Positions 41,945 through 54,451 of a stretch of DNA of 64,000 bases are shown here, piece after piece. This stretch comes from Tipula vernalis (lineage: Eukaryota; Arthropoda; Insecta; Diptera; Tipulidae). The translations under genes were made by a program, and so were the position numbers. The DNA is taken from NCBI GenBank assembly GCA_958295665.1, contig OY282559.1, positions 248,554,764 through 248,618,763 on the forward strand. Direction: 5' to 3'. The notes below the pieces were generated by a model that was not told where the DNA came from, searched no databases, and was given only the letters and a program-made list of their open reading frames with translations. The number at the start of each line of letters is the position of its first letter. The stretch's first letter is position 1.

Positions 41945-44815
41945 AACTCATTACTTTGTAGCGGCTCACTCATGCGTGCTTCGCCACAATGTATCACTCA
42001 CATACAGTGGCGTCTGAGTTTTACCGCCGCTCAACGTTTACATTACTATTTGCGAACATCCGCATTCAACCAGTGAACTACTGTCTCTTCCACACGAAGA
42101 GACAACAAAACAAAATAAAATTAATTCTTGCTTTCCGTTTCCACTTCAGTCTGCTCTCAAATTTCATTATGGTGACATGCCGCTCAACTCGCGCGGTGTT
42201 GAAAATTAATAATAAATTCAACAAAATGGTGATCAATAAATAATAATTGTATAAAATAAATTAACCTTAATTAATTAAATCTTAAAATTATTTAAACAAA
42301 TAATTTATAATAACTAAAATTAATTAAATAAAGAAACTCAATTTATAAAATATAAAAATAGTTTCTAGAACTTACACGTCGTTGTTTTTGGGTAAAGCTA
42401 AGGGAAGGACTATTGAAAACAGACAGCATAAAAGAATTTGAGCTTTGAAGGTTTAAAAATTAAAAAATATTTGAATTTCTACACATTTTCTATTTTTTGG
42501 CAGGATAGCTTGGACAAAATATCTCTATGGCAACTTTTGTGACATATTGGATCCGGTTTGTATTTCATAAATCTGAAACCAACAAATTATCGATATCAAT
42601 TTTCCACTGAAAAATGTTTAGCTTTTACTTTAAATTGAATGTAGAATCCGATGTGATATCTTGCCTTTTCATAGATTCATTTTTTGGAATTACGCCCCTC
42701 CATATTGTATCTGCCATTTTGATTTTTGAATATTTATCACTATATTTGTAGACCCTATTAGATGTGTCATGTTTATTTACAGAAAAGTATTTATGTACAT
42801 CAAAAGTAGGCTGAAATGTTACTAGGAAGTTGGCCGTTGTTAAAGTTATTCTTAAAAAAGTATCTTACTGAAAAATAGTAACGTAATGAGCAGCCAATAA
42901 TACCATTAGCTTGCAAACCGAAAAACTAGCTCGATATTTGGAACTTTTTGAGCGAACTAATTAAACCTTGGTTTTACCTAATGTATGAAAGTGAATATAG
43001 CATAACTTCTTCAAGTGCAATAAATTGGTATTATTGTAGCTGGACGGTGTACTAAGTACTGAACAAAATGTAATTTCTACTAATTATACCCATAGGTAAA
43101 AGAATGTGCATACTCTCATCTTACTCAGAAATATTTAGAGCTCTATATGAGACTTTTGATTGCTTTTAATTAAAGATAAAAATACGTTATAATAAAACAT
43201 TTTAAGATACGTTTTAATTTAAAGTAATCTTCTGAATAAAATGATTCAGTTATTGTTTTTTAGAAGAACATTTTCAGTCCCCACTGCTTAGGCAAAATGA
43301 TGATAGATTCGTAGTTTTATCTTTCGGAGAAAATGTACGCCATTGATGACTTTGGACAATAGCTAATTTATTTGTCTTTTCAATTAATATCCCTTTTATG
43401 AATAATGGCTAATTTGGGCATTCCTACGAAACGGTCTAAAAACTATTATCAATCCGATAAGAATTGCACATACACACAGTCCATACAATTAACCAGTATT
43501 ATAAAATTAATGTCTATACGTTTTCCTAAATCAATTAACCTATTTCTCAATACAGTATTTTGGTAATGAATGAATTTTTAACCTTAGGTACACATTATAT
43601 GAGGTCTAAAATGTAATTAAATGTAATGCAATTTTTATGATTTAGTTTGCATAAAAAAAAATAAAAAAATAACCGTTAAACCAAAATTTTCTATTCGCAG
43701 AACTTGCGGCCAAATTTTATTTATTTCACTTATCGCGATTACAAAATCACGAAGTAATTTAAAAGAAATTATAACAAAACCAAATTTTTATTTTTTTGTT
43801 TTGGAAAATTATCTAATAAGCTAATCTGGCAATATGCTGTCTTGATAAATATGTTGTAGAAATATGACCATTTTTGTATACGGTATTGTGTACAGTACTT
43901 TGCAATTTTTTAAAACGAAAGTGTTTCGATAATTTGGAAATCCGGTTAGAAAATCATTTATAAAATTGAAAACTTTCTATTACGTTGACATTTCATGATT
44001 CAAATATCACATAAATGACATTTAGCTGTAGAAATGGGTCCATAATCTAGTAAGATAATTAACATCTGGATTAGAGGATTATTTTAGATATACTGTAAAT
44101 TATCTCAACGGGGTAATACAGGTGGCCGAGTTTGAGTGATGATCGGTAACGGGATTCGATTGTACATATACATATTTATATAAATTTAGCAGATGTGTGT
44201 ATTATAAGGTGTACATAATCAAGAAAATGGTAATTGTGATTTCCCACACATACTCTACATAAAAAAAAAATAGTTGCTAAATTTCGGCACAATAAGACCA
44301 CCGCGTCCTTTCAAATCCCTAAGTGAATACAATTATATATTCGTACATACATAACTCACTTGTCATCTCTTATTAAAATTGATGTCCTTCCTCTAATTAC
44401 CCATACTTCCGTGATAATCTCTTTATTTTCTTATTTAAAATCTTCAAAATTACTTAAGCAATTTATGAAAATTATTATGCGACTATTGTAGATATCAAAG
44501 ACCATAAAAAATTATTTCACTTCCTTGAATTCGTCCTTTTTCCATTACATTCATTATTTATCGATAAATCATAATTTTTTTTGCAAAATTATTAACAACA
44601 AGGATAATATTTTGTTACCTACCTCATATACAAGTTTACTCCTTTTTGGTGTCCGCAAAATACTCTTCTTCCTTGTACAATATAATTCGAGAATATTATA
44701 CACAATCACACATACAACATCTGCTCTGTATCCTTTTATACTCGCGTTCGTCAATTAAATCAGTTTTTCACAATTTTCATTTTGCTATTGTGTTGTGTTA
44801 TGTGGATATGGACAT
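41945..44815. other. AT-rich non-coding stretch
   Basis: The open frame at 41989-42243 and others show no domain. Nothing else recognised on either strand. Confidence 0.5.
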
Positions 44816-44818
44816 CAT

Positions 44819-44880
44819 ATTCTCTGGTCCTTATGTGAAATAAAATTATTATATATCCTTTACATAAAGGACTAGAGAAT
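44819..44880. repeat. Stem-loop, 22-bp arms
   Basis: ATTCTCTGGTCCTTATGTGAAA (44819-44840) pairs with 44859-44880 (one mismatch), loop 18 nt. Short hairpin size, isolated, no flanking gene. Confidence 0.8.
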
Positions 44881-44884
44881 GGAT

Positions 44885-45600
44885 GATTTGGGATAATATT
44901 TGTTCAATTTTGCGGTATTTTTTGTACAGAAATGTTTTCAAATATGAATAGATCACATGTGCATATGTATAACGGGATGAATATATTGGCAAATACACAT
45001 CCAAAAAAAAAGGAGGAAGAATGACGCATATATCAATTAGGTTATTTAACCCTTTTTTCGGATAAGAAGAATGGTTGGGAATTTTTGTATTTTATTGACG
45101 AAGATCCGTGAGACGGTTTTTTTTTTGTTATAAATAGGAATTGTGTATTGTGAACCCACTACAAGTAGTGGGAATTTTATTTGTTAATTTAACTTGTGTG
45201 AATTATTGATAACGGTATTTGAATTGATGCGGAACAGGAATTAATTTTTAGGGTGTGTTTAGGTGTAGAACTGCAATATAAAATAAGGAACTGAAATCTT
45301 AGGTAGTCTTTAGGTTGTTGACGAGGCAATGAAAATTGGAATCTGATTTACAATACACCTTTCCCTCGATTTACGGAATAGTTACGTTCTCTAGAACTTG
45401 TACGTAAATCGAAATCCCATAAGGTTTTCTGTGTACGCCAATGTATATTAATAATCAATGATCCGTTCTACCTGAATTTATATGAAGATTACGTTTAATT
45501 ATCATACAAACGACAAATTAAAAAAGAACTCAAAGCATAAGAAAGTAATTACATAAACTAATCGGATAGCATTAAAATCCTTCATATATTATCTCCTTCA
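44885..45600. other. Non-coding, possible right-hand flank of the Tigger remnant
   Basis: Nothing recognised. The GC-richer line near 45360-45430 (CCCTCGATTTACGG ... CGTAAATCGAAATCCC, itself a short inverted repeat) might be a decayed terminus of the pogo/Tigger element. Confidence 0.4.
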
Positions 45601-46551
45601 TCCTTGTTGTTACGTTCAGCTTCTTCAGATGTGAATGAAAATATTGGATGAAAAAAGGAATGCAATGTTTGTTGTTTTGCATTCCTTCTTTTTTCAGTGT
45701 ATAGTTCCTTAGCGTTGTTTACCTCTCGCGATACTTTTCCATTACGTTCTTCGATAAAATCATTTTCAATTAGGATATGTAGTCCTTCCTCAATTTAGTT
45801 TAAAGACTCGGATAAATGCTTTGTTGTCAATTGTTGAGAAATGGATTTTTCTTCTTCTCTAATAAATAAGCCACGTCAGATATTATGTTGAACTTTTTGA
45901 AGGCTGCCTAAATCTTATGCCAAACATTGCTCAGAGAGCTCATTTTTAGTTCTCTACAATATTTTTTGATATTATTTATTGCGTCCTTAATATTAAAATT
46001 TTTCGAGAATGTCCCGGTTGACTGAAAATCTTTTCCATCCGTGGCGTCTATAACTTGGCGGAAGGTTCCCACCTTCGTCGACAATTTTTTTTAACGTTTC
46101 AGGATATGCACGAGTTAGTTCGATGTCGACACTTACCGCCTCGTCCTTCAGTTTTATGCTATGGGGGCCGTAACATTTTTTAAATGTATCGAACCATTCC
46201 TTACTTTTACAGAATGGTTCGATTTTTGAACTTTCATTATGCTCATTGGAATATTTAGCTGGTTATTGTTCTCTATCGATAATTCTAAGGGTTTTTCCAT
46301 CCTTTTCATTACGCCACTTCTGTGCTTTGTTAATTTTTTAAGCCTTAGAGGTCCCGCTGATTGGGAATGTTCCTCAATTTGGTTCTACTATCATGAATCG
46401 TTGTTTCAGCAATTGTAGCAAGACCCAATATTTCAGCAATTTGGGTAAGTTTTTCGCTTTCTCCAAACCGCCGTAATATTTCTAACTCAATTAGTTTCAC
46501 CTTCAGAATTTGTTGTACATAAATCAAATTAAATAACAAATATGTAAACAT
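45600..46551 (-). pseudogene. pogo/Tigger-type transposase remnant
   Basis: Minus strand. KLIELEILRRFGESEKLTQI leads an N-terminal HTH (46500-46380). Then KEWFDTFKKCYGPHSIKLKD, AYPETLKKIVDEGGNLPP (46200-46070), the region just before the first catalytic Asp of CENP-B-like DDE transposases. After a deletion comes DAINNIKKYCRELKMSSLSN-VW (45980-45920), the C-terminal helix of Tigger transposases, and a tail to about 45600. The catalytic core (DETGL..., DNA.SH) is lost, and several stops are present. The set of motifs in the right order makes the Tigger/Jerky group likely. Confidence 0.65.
45651..45694. repeat. Stem-loop AAAAAAGGAATGCAA
   Basis: AAAAAAGGAATGCAA (45651-45665) pairs with TTGCATTCCTTCTTTTTT (45677-45694), with an 11-nt loop. 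Short palindrome inside the Tigger remnant. Confidence 0.7.
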
Positions 46552-46894
46552 ATAACCACAAAGTACGTTTGGTCACTTTAAAGTGACTATAGCATTTTAC
46601 TAGGAAATCCACCGAAGGAAACCATTTTAGTGCATGTGTACTAAAATCGCTTTTATTTTCTCAACATTATTAACTATAATCCAGCGTTATTATATTTGTG
46701 ATAATCGACCAGTAGCGTAGTCAGTTATAGTGGTCAAGAATATTCTGTCCAATATCTCTTCTTAAATGAACTCAAAGGAACTTGGTGGATTTCACGGCAG
46801 ATTTCCATATTCCACCGGAATGCGGAGCACTAGGGTGGTTTAAATACCAATTTACCGTGCTTTATCATAGGTGATTAGATATAGTGCTACGAAA

Positions 46895-47402
46895 TTAGTA
46901 CCTAAGACGCTCATTAGTGCTTAAGTCGCCCACCAGTTCAATATGTATCGCCTTTATGCTAAGGCAATCTAAAATACATATGTAAGCTTTAATTGGTCGC
47001 TGTCTACGACCTCTTTTCATATAGACCTCAATCGGCCCGGCATAATGGATCCCAACTTTCAGAAACAGTCTGGTCTGCTCAACTAATGCCTTATTTCTGA
47101 CGCATGTTGCACATTGGAACCACCTTCCTGACCAAGCCACGACAGCTTAATATCTAATAAGTTTGACGTACTATGCTAATGAGAAATGACTGCCCACCAT
47201 GAAGGTATTGAAGAGGCATATGCCATATTAAGATGTTAGATATGTAACACTTAGGTAGGATAATTGGATGCTTACTTCCAAACGACGCCAAAGAGTGTTT
47301 TATTCTACCTCCAACTCTTATGTAACATGTAAGTTCGTTGTCGCGAAATGGGGTCAGAAACTTTAGCTTACTGGATGCAGAAACTGGCTCACGGTGTTCC
47401 AA
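46895..47402 (-). pseudogene. BEL/Pao integrase fragments
   Basis: Minus strand. CYIRVGGRIKHSLASFGSKH and ILPKCYISNILIWHMPLQYL are the N-terminal zinc-binding segment. ATCVRNKALVEQTRLF, VGIHYAGPIEVYMKRGRRQR and KAYICILDCLSIKAIHIELV are the start of the catalytic core; YAGP carries the region where BEL has VDYAGP, so the first Asp is replaced by His. Frame breaks between blocks. Confidence 0.8.
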
Positions 47403-47574
47403 ACTACATAATTCATCTGCAAAATGACTTTGTTGTATATCGCTAATGTACTTGCTTGGGACATTTGGGTTATTTTTGGCTTAACGTTTTATAATGGCGA
47501 ATGTCTTCAGAAACTTGAATCAGCTAGAAAATCTTGTACCCAGTTTCTCAATAAACGTAGATAGCAATACATGG

Positions 47575-48800
47575 TTAAAGACATATAGATTTCGTGAAAT
47601 AATTACAGGTTTGCGACAACCAGCTTGGTCTATTCCACCAAATCGTAATATCCGCTAAGTTCCTTGATGATACTCCGCGCGAATCACAATCGGCGGAATA
47701 TTCTTGTGAAGTGACATGAAACCAATGCTCTCTATCGATGGTTCTGAGAATTTTAGTAGTTCTATTTGCCACAAACTTCGACCAACGAGATGGATGCAAT
47801 GAATGCCAATCTAGCAAGATTTTCGAGTCGGACCAAGCATTTATTCCACTTATGTTCATCTCCATTGCGTATGCAACTGATTTTATAAGGTTTGTTAGCA
47901 GGGTTGGTGCGCACAACTCCAGTTATGTATGCTATAGTAGTTTTGCTAAGTGGTGCAACCTTGGTTTCACATCTACAACGTATGCCTTTTCAGACGCGTC
48001 TGAAAACCCATGGAACTCGATTGATTTGGCTTGTTTGGTTGACAGCCAGCGGGGTATTTTAATATTTCGTCCATTCTTGAGCTCATTTGGAAGTTGTTCA
48101 TCCCAATGGGTCGAAAATTCGCGAAGCTTCAAATAATATCTCTCGCTTGGTTGCTATTCATTAACTTTTCAATGTTACTTGAAAATTAAAGTGATTAGTG
48201 AATGGATTCCACAGAAGACCTAATAACTTAACCAATTTGGTGATCTCTTCTTTCTCTTTAAACGTTACCTATCGCTGTTCTTCTGGTACATCTTCAAGCG
48301 CTGTTATTGATTGTTGGAAGTCCATTTGCGTAAAGGAAAACCAACGTCTGCTAAAAGCTGTATAATTATTGATCTGAGAATTTTTGCTTGTTTTCGAGTC
48401 TACACCAGTCGTGATATCTTCCACATAAAAGTCCACATTGGACACTATTCTCTTCTGCTAATTGTTTTAATGCCCCGGTTGCTAAAAATGATGCTGAACC
48501 CATTCCAAAGGTTACTGTTCTTAACTTGTAGGCTTTAATTTGATTGAAATCCCCTGATATCTTTGATATTCTTGTGCAACCAGCACTTGCCTTAACTTAT
48601 TTTCAATGTCTCCAGCAAACACTATACCTGATATCTGGTGTAACCTATTTTGTATAATATGACCAACAAACAGAATATCGTTGAGCGAGTAACCACTGCT
48701 GGTCTTAGTGGAGGCGTCGAACACTACTACCAGGTTCGACGCTGAACTTGAGACCTTGATCACAACATGCTGAGGAAGAAAGCAGAGGTTAGGCACATTC
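47575..48800 (-). pseudogene. BEL/Pao RT and RNase H fragments
   Basis: Minus strand. RT: LPQHVVIKVSSSASNLVVVF followed by DASTKTSSGYSLND and AGDIENKLRQVLV (about 48780-48590), then a block with VDFYVEDITTG (about 48440-48400), a variant of the YVDD catalytic box. RNase H: SIEFHGFSDASEKAYVV (48000), MNISGINAWSDSKILLDWHS (47860) and RGVSSRNLADITIWWNRPSW (47690). Stops and shifts throughout. Confidence 0.8.
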
Positions 48801-49479
48801 TTATTAAGGCTTAAAACTCGTTCAAATAATTGCGGTAGGGTTGGTAAAACAAAAGATTTTTGATACCTATCCCTTCCATTGCCATAAATCGCTGCAATAC
48901 TATTGTGTAGGATTTCCTAAGCAGAACTGGTGATGCTTTAAATGGCAATCAGACGACGTGTCTTTCATCGCTATTCGTATTAGTATAGTATGCACGAAGT
49001 GCCACTCACATTCTTCTTCCTCTATAGCGTAAACTATTTCTGCAATGGTAGCTCTTCCAGTTCCCATAGTTTTCGCAAGGACAAGTCGATATCTTCTCCG
49101 AATTGATAAGAGATAGATACTTGATAAGAACGGACATCGTTTTTTCCTTCGGTACCACCAGCAGCAGTCCATCCAAAACTAGTATTGAGAGCTTTCAGTG
49201 ACAAATAAAGACGCAGACACGGAATCTAAATGAATGCGATACTTTAACATATGTACAACCGATGTTGGTTTTAGCGTTTACTACTGCAGTTTGTGGAATA
49301 AAAGCAGGAACAGAAATAGATACAAGAAACGAATTACACTGGTTGTTGTTTGAATTGCTCGTAGTAGCTGCTATGAAACTTTAACTTGGCCTTTGGGGCA
49401 ACTATAGTCATATGCTGAACTATTCACATCGGTAACTGACGTGTTTGTATTCTTTACTCTAGCAACTGACTAGGTGTTA

Positions 49480-49660
49480 TTGACTTCAGACTGATCAATG
49501 TGCAGAAAAGCATGAAGTTTCTTATGACATTCAGCACATCTTCCTTTACTCTTGCAATTATACGATGAATGTAAAGAATTCAAACAATTGAAACATCTGT
49601 TATTAGCTTTAATGAACTCACGTCACCGGAGATCTCTTTGAATTGGTTGAAATTAATAAA
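49480..49660 (-). pseudogene. BEL/Pao gag zinc-knuckle region
   Basis: Minus strand. RCFNCLNSLHSSYNCKSKG-RCAECHKKLHAFLHIDQS shows the C-x2-C-x4-H-x4-C type knuckle, and the following C-x2-C-x3-H-x3-H, characteristic of BEL/Pao gag just before the protease. Position upstream of the RT fits. Confidence 0.7.
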
Positions 49661-49750
49661 CAAATGATCTTTCACCTTATTACGCCGGCCTGGTTGCGTA
49701 ACCATCCTAGCATTCGTTTTGTGTTTGAATGGTATATTGGTGTTTATCTG

Positions 49751-49804
49751 GTTGTATAGTGTAGAAGAAGAGATTTGGCTGTATAGTGTAGAAGAAGAGA
49801 TGAT
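49751..49804. repeat. 27-bp tandem duplication
   Basis: GTATAGTGTAGAAGAAGAGA occurs at 49754 and 49781, two units of 27 bp with two differences. Confidence 0.85.
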
Positions 49805-50192
49805 GATTGTTGTACTATTGCCAAGCGGTATTCTGGAATATTTTGTTCGTGAGCATATTTCTTCTGTTTTTTAATATCTGGATTGGTGTGTGCGTGATTC
49901 CGCGATTGCGAGAGCAAAACCAACAAAAATGTTCATACAAGCCGTCTCGTTCTCACTTCGACAGGCTGTCGGAGTAAGCAGCACAACATCTGCGTTAATT
50001 GTTTCTTAGAGATGACGGTTTCCGCCCCTTGAGGTCGCCGAGTGGTCTCTTGGGAATGAACCCTTCCATATCTTATAGGCATCGGTGACCGTCGCGACCA
50101 GAGAGGGACTCCGGTAGATGGACCGATTATAAGGGACCCTTATTAGCAGACTGATCGGGGATCGAGCTGAGTGGTGCTGTTATCTCGAACGG

Positions 50193-50308
50193 CTTTCTAT
50201 GTTGGTAGTTTAGTTTTGTATTGAAAAGTTGGTCTACTCATCAGGTAGTTACGACCAAACTACAAAAATATAACTCTCGTCATGCACATTAAGTATCTGG
50301 CCAGAACG
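50193..50308. repeat. Direct repeat copy 1 (116 bp)
   Basis: TTTCTATGTTGGTAGTTTAG through AAGTATCTGGCCAGAAC matches 50624-50736 at about 88 percent, same orientation, 431 bp apart. Each copy contains the partly complementary GTTTAGTTTTG / CAAACTAC ends. Possibly LTR or leader sequence of the adjacent BEL remnant. Confidence 0.85.
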
Positions 50309-50623
50309 TAATGACATAGTGAATATTCACTAAAGAAGAAACCTCATTTGTGTGTGTATTCTGCCCACACGAATATTTAATAACAATATTTAAATTGTTT
50401 GTCTGTAATTTTTTATAGAGAAATATATTAATTGTACATGACATTCCCAATATTTTCGATTTGGTAAATCAGAAAAATAAAGAGGCCAATCGCTCATAAC
50501 ACATGTATCTACTGAAAAAAACATAAATATCATTCTCCTCTTCCCGTACTTTAACCCAACGGCCAAGATACAAATGTATTACTCTTCAAACATGAGAACC
50601 CTTCTTGAGTCTCTATGTTTGAG

Positions 50624-50736
50624 TTTCTATGTTGTTAGTTTGGTTTCGTACTGAAAAGTTGGTCTACTCATTAGGTAGCTACGACCAAACTACAAAAATA
50701 CAACTCTCGCGCTCACATTAAGTATCTGTCCAGAAC
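50624..50736. repeat. Direct repeat copy 2 (113 bp)
   Basis: Second copy of the unit at 50193-50308, directly before the mariner remnant. Confidence 0.85.
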
Positions 50737-50881
50737 TTTCGGGATGTCTCGGAAGTCCCTTTTTCCTAGATTGGTAGGACTGTCTTTCATTATGATACCA
50801 ACTTTGAGCGCGATCTATATCAACAAGTTTATTTACAGCAGTTGGTTATTTCTACTTCATTAGTGCACGGCGTTTTTTACG

Positions 50882-51281
50882 ATGAATGAAATTATTGAAC
50901 AAAGAGTTTGCCTTAAATTGTGTGTTGCAAATGAAAATTTTTGTACTGATGCGAAAAGGGTGGCCGGAAAATTGCGAAAAAATCTCATGGATTTTACTAT
51001 AAGGTCAACAACTCAATAAATACCATCGATCAACCACCACATTCGCATGACTTAGCACCAGGTGACTTTTTCCTGTTTCCCAGACTCAAATTGCTACTCT
51101 GTGGAACCCACTCTGACTCCATTGTAGCCATGAAACAAAATTCGGCGCGCTAACTGAAAGCCCTCCAGGAAAGTACCTATAAAAAATGTTTCGATGATTG
51201 GAAAAACGCTGGCATACTATATGTGTGTATCCTCGAATGGGGAATACTTTCTGGGCAACAAAATAAATTTTTTTGATTGAA
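50882..51281 (+). pseudogene. mariner transposase, internal deletion
   Basis: The N-terminus MNEIIEQRVCLKLCVANENF and KRVAGKLRK starts at 50882. It joins directly at about 51000 to the C-terminal part: NTIDQPPHSHDLAPGDFFLF (51030-51090; the third catalytic position, normally within SPDLAPxD) and GTHSDSIVAMKQNS...YKKCFDDWK. More than half of the transposase, including the first two Asp regions, is missing. Frameshifts and stops occur at the joint. mariner group is clear from PHS(P)DLAP-DFFLFP. Confidence 0.8.
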
Positions 51282-51363
51282 CTTAATATTTGTGTTTTAT
51301 TTAACAATTACTGGTACCTTTCTGACAGAATGTATAAAGGATGGGTCATTAAAAAGTTTGTTT

Positions 51364-51960
51364 TTAAAATGAGTATGCATCTATATTTTGTAGAATTTTT
51401 TTTTTATTATGTAGGTTGAAGACAATTTCGTTCATGTGGCGCCTTCTGTTAGCCTTACAGTAAGCCATCGTGTGAGTCCAGTTTTCAAGATTTGTTTCGA
51501 TGGTTTCGGCGCCCATCTCGCGAATAATAGTCGCATAACATCTACCCTTAATGAAATCCCATAGAAAAAAGTCCAAGGGCGCAAAATCGCAGCTCAAATA
51601 ATCCGAGTTCATTGTGCAGTATTCTCCCCAGGCTGGTGCGAATAATGGCCAGTTGCTTCGACCGTCGTCGAGTTGAGATCGATCGATTCTCTCCTACACT
51701 ATGGGCCACAGCCGCAATATTCTCGGGCGTGCACACTATACGAGCGCGGGGACCACTTCTGTTATCCAACAGCAAGCCTTTCTGACGAACTCGGTGGTTC
51801 CGCTTGGCGCTCTTTCAAGACCCATATTTATTTTCAAAAGTCGTTTCGGCTACACAACAATGAATTTGAAAATAAGTTTTCAATATTTCGAAACACTCCT
51901 CAAACGAAAATATGATTGTTTCGTGACGCAGAATATCAGACTGACGTGTTGCCATTAGCC
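51364..51960 (-). pseudogene. Second mariner-group transposase, internal deletion
   Basis: Minus strand. The N-terminal HTH region reads VAETTFENKYGS (51860-51815), RARIVCTPENIAAVAHSVGE, STRRRSKQLAIIRTSLGRIL, HNELGL (51750-51610). Next to it, in another frame, lies the C-terminal part CDFAPLDFFLWDFIKGRCYA, then ETIETNLENW...RRRHMNEIVF. Everything between HTH and the third acidic motif is deleted. The family is the mariner-like group with an 'SxENIAAV' linker, distinct from the preceding mariner. Confidence 0.8.
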
Positions 51961-52529
51961 GATGTTTAAAAACAAACCAAGAGACCGACCACCCTTTCAT
52001 ATATGTATGTACATATGTTTACATCTGATTGTGAAATAAAAAAACATTAAAATAAATTTTCATATATGTAATTGTATTATTTTAAATAACCATTTCACTA
52101 TATAAATTGAGTAAATATTTCTCAAACGACGAAATATTGCTTAACCTCACCTGAAGAAATATTCCGTTGTCCCCAGAAAAGCGTTTCTCTAGTGAAGAAT
52201 ATTCAAGTTCCCTGGAAGGAGTAAACCAAAAGCTACATACAAGAAAACACAAACAATAGATTGGGCCATTTTTACTCTACTAAAGAAAATATACTATACT
52301 GTGGCAAAATTCAGGAGTCTTCGGAGATGTCTAGGCTACGCAAAATACTAGCAAGTGGTCCTTCCATCCCAAGTTATCTTCAACGGCCGGATGGAGACTC
52401 ATTTTTCTGGTTGTTCCGAATCTGTACCTAGCACATCAGTAGGTAAAAGGGCAAGTAGCCTCATAGGCCAAATTATTAGCAGAAAAAGCTCCTGTGGACG
52501 ATAAACAGTTTTAAACCATATAAGTCGCC

Positions 52530-53703
52530 TGGACTCGATGGTATCATCCCTGCGGAAATTCAAAAAACTATGGATCTAACAATTTCCTGGTTAGAGGTAA
52601 TTTTCAAGGCAGCCTAGAACTATGTCACATTCCTAGGAAATGGATAGAAGTGAAGGTTGTTTTCATACCTAAGGCGGGAAAACGTTCACACTGTAATCCC
52701 AAAGGCATTAGACCGATCAGCTTGTCTTCCTTCCTTTTTAAAACACTGGAAAGACAAATAGAAATTAGAGGCACGATTGTGTCGGAAAAGCTGTCTAAAT
52801 CTCAACATGCCTATTGCAAGGGGAGATCTGTAGACACTGCTCTTCATTTTCTTGTATATTTCATTAAAAAATCTTTCTAATATAGAGACTACGCAATGGT
52901 AACCTTCTTAAATATTGAGGGGGCCCTTAACAATGTGCTTCCAGGGGCTATAACTCAGGCACTTTCAGATCTGGGAGTGGATGAATCACTCAAGCACTGG
53001 ATAGATCAAATGCTAAGAGGCAGGATCATAAATGCTAGTTTTGGGGAATCCTCCGTCAGAATATTTGCAAGCAGAGGTACGCCACAAGGTGGCATACTGT
53101 TCTCCCTACTTTGGAACTTGGTCATAAATTACCTGTTGCTGAGAATGGAGGACGGTGGCTTCAAGGTGGTTGCCTATGCGGATGATGTTGCTATTGGTAT
53201 CTGTGGTAAATATCCCGGCACCTTTAGTGAGCTTATGCAAAATGCCCTGGGCACTCTTTCATTATGGGCCAATGGCTATCGGTTGTGTGAACCTACACAA
53301 AACCAAATTGGTTCTCTTCTCTAGGAAATATAGACTTTCTCATATCGATCCTCCCACCTTAAATAGGTTCAGCTTGACTTTTACAGTTGAAACGACGTTT
53401 CTGGGTCTCGTTTTGGATAGCAAATTAAATTGGAAACCTAACATTTTGGAAAGGATAAACAAAGCTACGGTAGCGATATACTCTTGCAAAATTGCCATTG
53501 GGAAAGGAATAGGGCTGGAGCCCCGCATCGTATATTGCCTTTATACCGCGGTAGTCACACCCATACTCTTGTATGGGGTAATAGTCTGGTGGCCTGCTCT
53601 GGACAAAACTATCAACCAAAAGCTGTTGACGAAAGTTCAGAGAACAATCTCACTGAATGGTGCACTGAGGAGCACATCCACTCAGGCACTAGAGACTCAC
53701 TAG
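52530..53703 (+). pseudogene. LINE reverse transcriptase
   Basis: PYKSPGLDGIIPAEIQ (52530) is the first RT block of I-group LINEs. Then MKVVFIPKAGKRSHCNPKGI, RPISLSSFLFKTLERQIEI (52650-52770), HAYCKGRSVDTALHFLVYFI, then FLNIEGALNNV (52907) where the first catalytic Asp of 'F.DIEGAFD' is replaced by Asn. ASRGTPQGGILFSLLWNLVI follows (53070), then FKVVAYADDVAIGICG (53160) with an intact YADD box. The thumb region (FLGLVLDSKLNWKPNI, TPILLYGVIVWWPAL) shifts frame at about 53290. Three frame changes and a catalytic substitution make it inactive. Confidence 0.88.
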
Positions 53704-54440
53704 AGCTATTTTTGACTCCTCCAGATATCTTAGGGAAACAGTTGGCAGCTTGTACTATCATACGGCTGAAATCCATCTTAATGTGGACGTACAACAATAC
53801 AGGGCACTCATCTATTTTGTGCAACAAACAAATTCCCGAGATCACCGACTATACTGTCCCGTCACTATCTTTTGACACAAAGTTCCGGACTAGGATCCCA
53901 TCCAGGGAGGACTGGGGTTATAAACTTCTTCACTGATAGTTCAAAACGGGACGGAAAAGTCGGGGCTGCAGTGTTCTGCGAGGAACTTCTGTTAAATCTC
54001 TCCTTCTGTCTCTCCGACTACTGTAGCATTTTTCAAGCTGAAGTAACTGCCATAAAGGAAGTCGTAAACTGGTTGAGGTATAATGTAATATCGGTTTGTG
54101 ATATTCGCATATATACGGACAGTCAGGCTACGATTAGAGCGCTTCAGTCACACCTTCTAACGTCGAAAGTAGTCCAGAACTGTCTCTCATCTCTTAACGA
54201 GATGGCAGATCAGTTCAACATCCACATTTTATGGGTGCGAGGAAATTTCATAAGTATAGGGAATATTAACGCCGATGAACTGGCTCAACGTGGTACAACG
54301 GACCACTTCTCAGAAAGCAGAAAGGATAAGAAATGCGTCTTGCGGTACGCAAACTGCTGCTTCAGGAAGAAGCTGGCCAAAGTTGGACTTGGCGAGATCC
54401 ATACAGTTGATCTCACTTCAGCGGAGTCAGATCAGTGTGG
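53704..54440 (+). pseudogene. LINE RNase H domain (second copy)
   Basis: TPPDILGKQLAACTIIRLKS (53717) is the linker. After a shift the frame from 53908 reads GVINFFTDSSKRDGKVGAAV (Asp), IFQAEVTAIKEVVNWLRYNV (Glu), IRIYTDSQATIRALQSH (Asp) and NINADELAQRGTT (final Asp region). This completes an RNase H type I domain with all catalytic acids. It continues LGEIHTVDLTSAESDQCGC up to the nested insertion. Confidence 0.85.
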
Positions 54441-54451
54441 TTGTCGGAGTG

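Larger units (their letters stand above)
46740..49680 (-). mobile_element. BEL/Pao retrotransposon remnant
   Basis: Collinear minus-strand pieces appear in the order gag zinc knuckles (about 49600-49490), RT (48800-48180), RNase H (48130-47575) and integrase (47400-46895), with many frameshifts. It is far more decayed than the BEL copy at 59-64 kb and of a different subfamily. Its LTRs were not identified; the direct repeats at 50.2-50.7 kb lie where its 5' LTR would be. Confidence 0.8.
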
